From an uncultured Solobacterium sp. (lineage in GTDB: Bacteria > Bacillota_I > Bacilli_A > Erysipelotrichales > Erysipelotrichaceae): 14,571 nucleotides of DNA. The translations under genes and the position numbers were made by a program. Of this stretch, positions 14,336-14,571 are shown piece after piece. Numbering within the stretch: the first letter of the stretch is position 1; every line of letters starts with the position of its first letter. Under the pieces are notes generated by a model, which worked only from the letters and a program-made list of their open reading frames with translations, was not told the DNA's origin and did not search any database. The stretch covers positions 1 to 14,571 of the forward strand of contig CAKMPP010000163.1 of assembly GCA_927911475.1 (NCBI GenBank). The letters are read 5' to 3'.

Positions 14336-14571
14336 AACATCTCTCCCACTAGTCCTAAACAAATCGCAACTGTAACAAGCGCATCCTTTATTCCAAAACG
14401 AATATTGTAATACGACGTCCTTCTTTCCGTGCAATCAATTCCCTTGCAAAGTCCAGCAGATGTTAATTCATCTGCTAAAATCAAACAGCGAAAAAGCTGT
14501 GGGACCACAAAGTACCCAAAGCTCTTTACAATATTTTTAAATTCAAAGCGAATCCCACGTAAACGCATCGA
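14317..14571 (-). CDS. ECF transporter T component (EcfT), C-terminal part
   Basis: The open frame enters from beyond the window end, so the true start is not visible. The 84 visible residues contain RLRG at the very edge, FGYFVVPQLFRCLILADEL and then LCKGID, and end in a final hydrophobic helix (DALVTVAICLGLVGEMLW). In EcfT proteins two cytoplasmic x-R-G motifs clamp onto the two ATPases. Here RLRG fits the first, and CKG takes the place of the usual ARG in the second. The gene overlaps the ATPase gene by 19 bases, consistent with one ECF complex. EcfT couples ATP hydrolysis to substrate release by the S component. Confidence 0.82.
   Translation of the reverse strand, partial: SMRLRGIRFEFKNIVKSFGYFVVPQLFRCLILADELTSAGLCKGIDCTERRTSYYNIRFGIKDALVTVAICLGLVGEMLWVRMS

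Noticed and set aside
14336..14434. Upstream start (ATG at 14434) for the double ATPase
   Set aside because: The extra 33 residues (MHGKKDVVLQYSFW...) are an out-of-frame reading of EcfT and do not look like an ABC N-terminus; the ATG at 14335 has a ribosome site.

Overview
The window reads as low-GC Gram-positive (Bacillota) DNA. It has strong AGGAGG-type ribosome sites, a CIRCE operator, a PadR regulator, an anchored surface adhesin and an anaerobic pyruvate formate-lyase system. The sorting motif (TPKTSD) and the transporter set would suit Erysipelotrichales or a related anaerobic commensal lineage, but the genus is an inference. No rRNA, tRNA, CRISPR array, insertion sequence or phage gene was seen.

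Layout. (1) 41-1555, plus strand: a short PadR regulator overlaps, by ATGA, a DUF1700-like/DUF4097 beta-repeat protein whose frame is broken at a T5 run; a terminator follows. (2) 1806-3503, plus: an MSCRAMM-like cell-wall adhesin behind a ~125-nt leader with nested inverted repeats. (3) 3551-4069, minus: an Hsp20 gene with its own terminator and a CIRCE operator overlapping the -35 box. (4) 4164-4520, minus: a small membrane-anchored lipocalin-like protein. (5) 4588-8427, minus: pflB, a terminator, pflA (broken at a T6 run) and a tyrosine phosphatase translationally coupled to pflA. (6) 8428-8792: a 365-bp intergenic region with the pflB promoter, palindromes and the terminator of the next operon. 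(7) 8793-14571, minus: a five-gene transport operon running off the window end, in transcription order EcfT (partial), a double-ATPase EcfA (broken near its 3' end at a T7 run), an MptD/Trep_Strep-type S component and two exporter-fold ABC half-transporters.

How they work together. The five transport genes overlap or abut, so they probably make one uptake route: an ECF importer plus a heterodimeric ABC transporter. The first half-transporter has the DEATAYAD D-loop variant that I recall from YbtPQ/IrtAB-type siderophore importers, which makes iron, siderophore or heme uptake the leading guess. PflB and PflA form the usual glycyl-radical enzyme and activase pair. The PadR/DUF4097 pair resembles envelope-stress modules.

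Three genes (the DUF1700/DUF4097 gene, pflA and ecfA) each carry exactly one surplus base in a homopolymer, and removing it restores a family-typical protein. Homopolymer sequencing error is the simplest explanation. Rescue by slippage or real mutation cannot be excluded from sequence alone.
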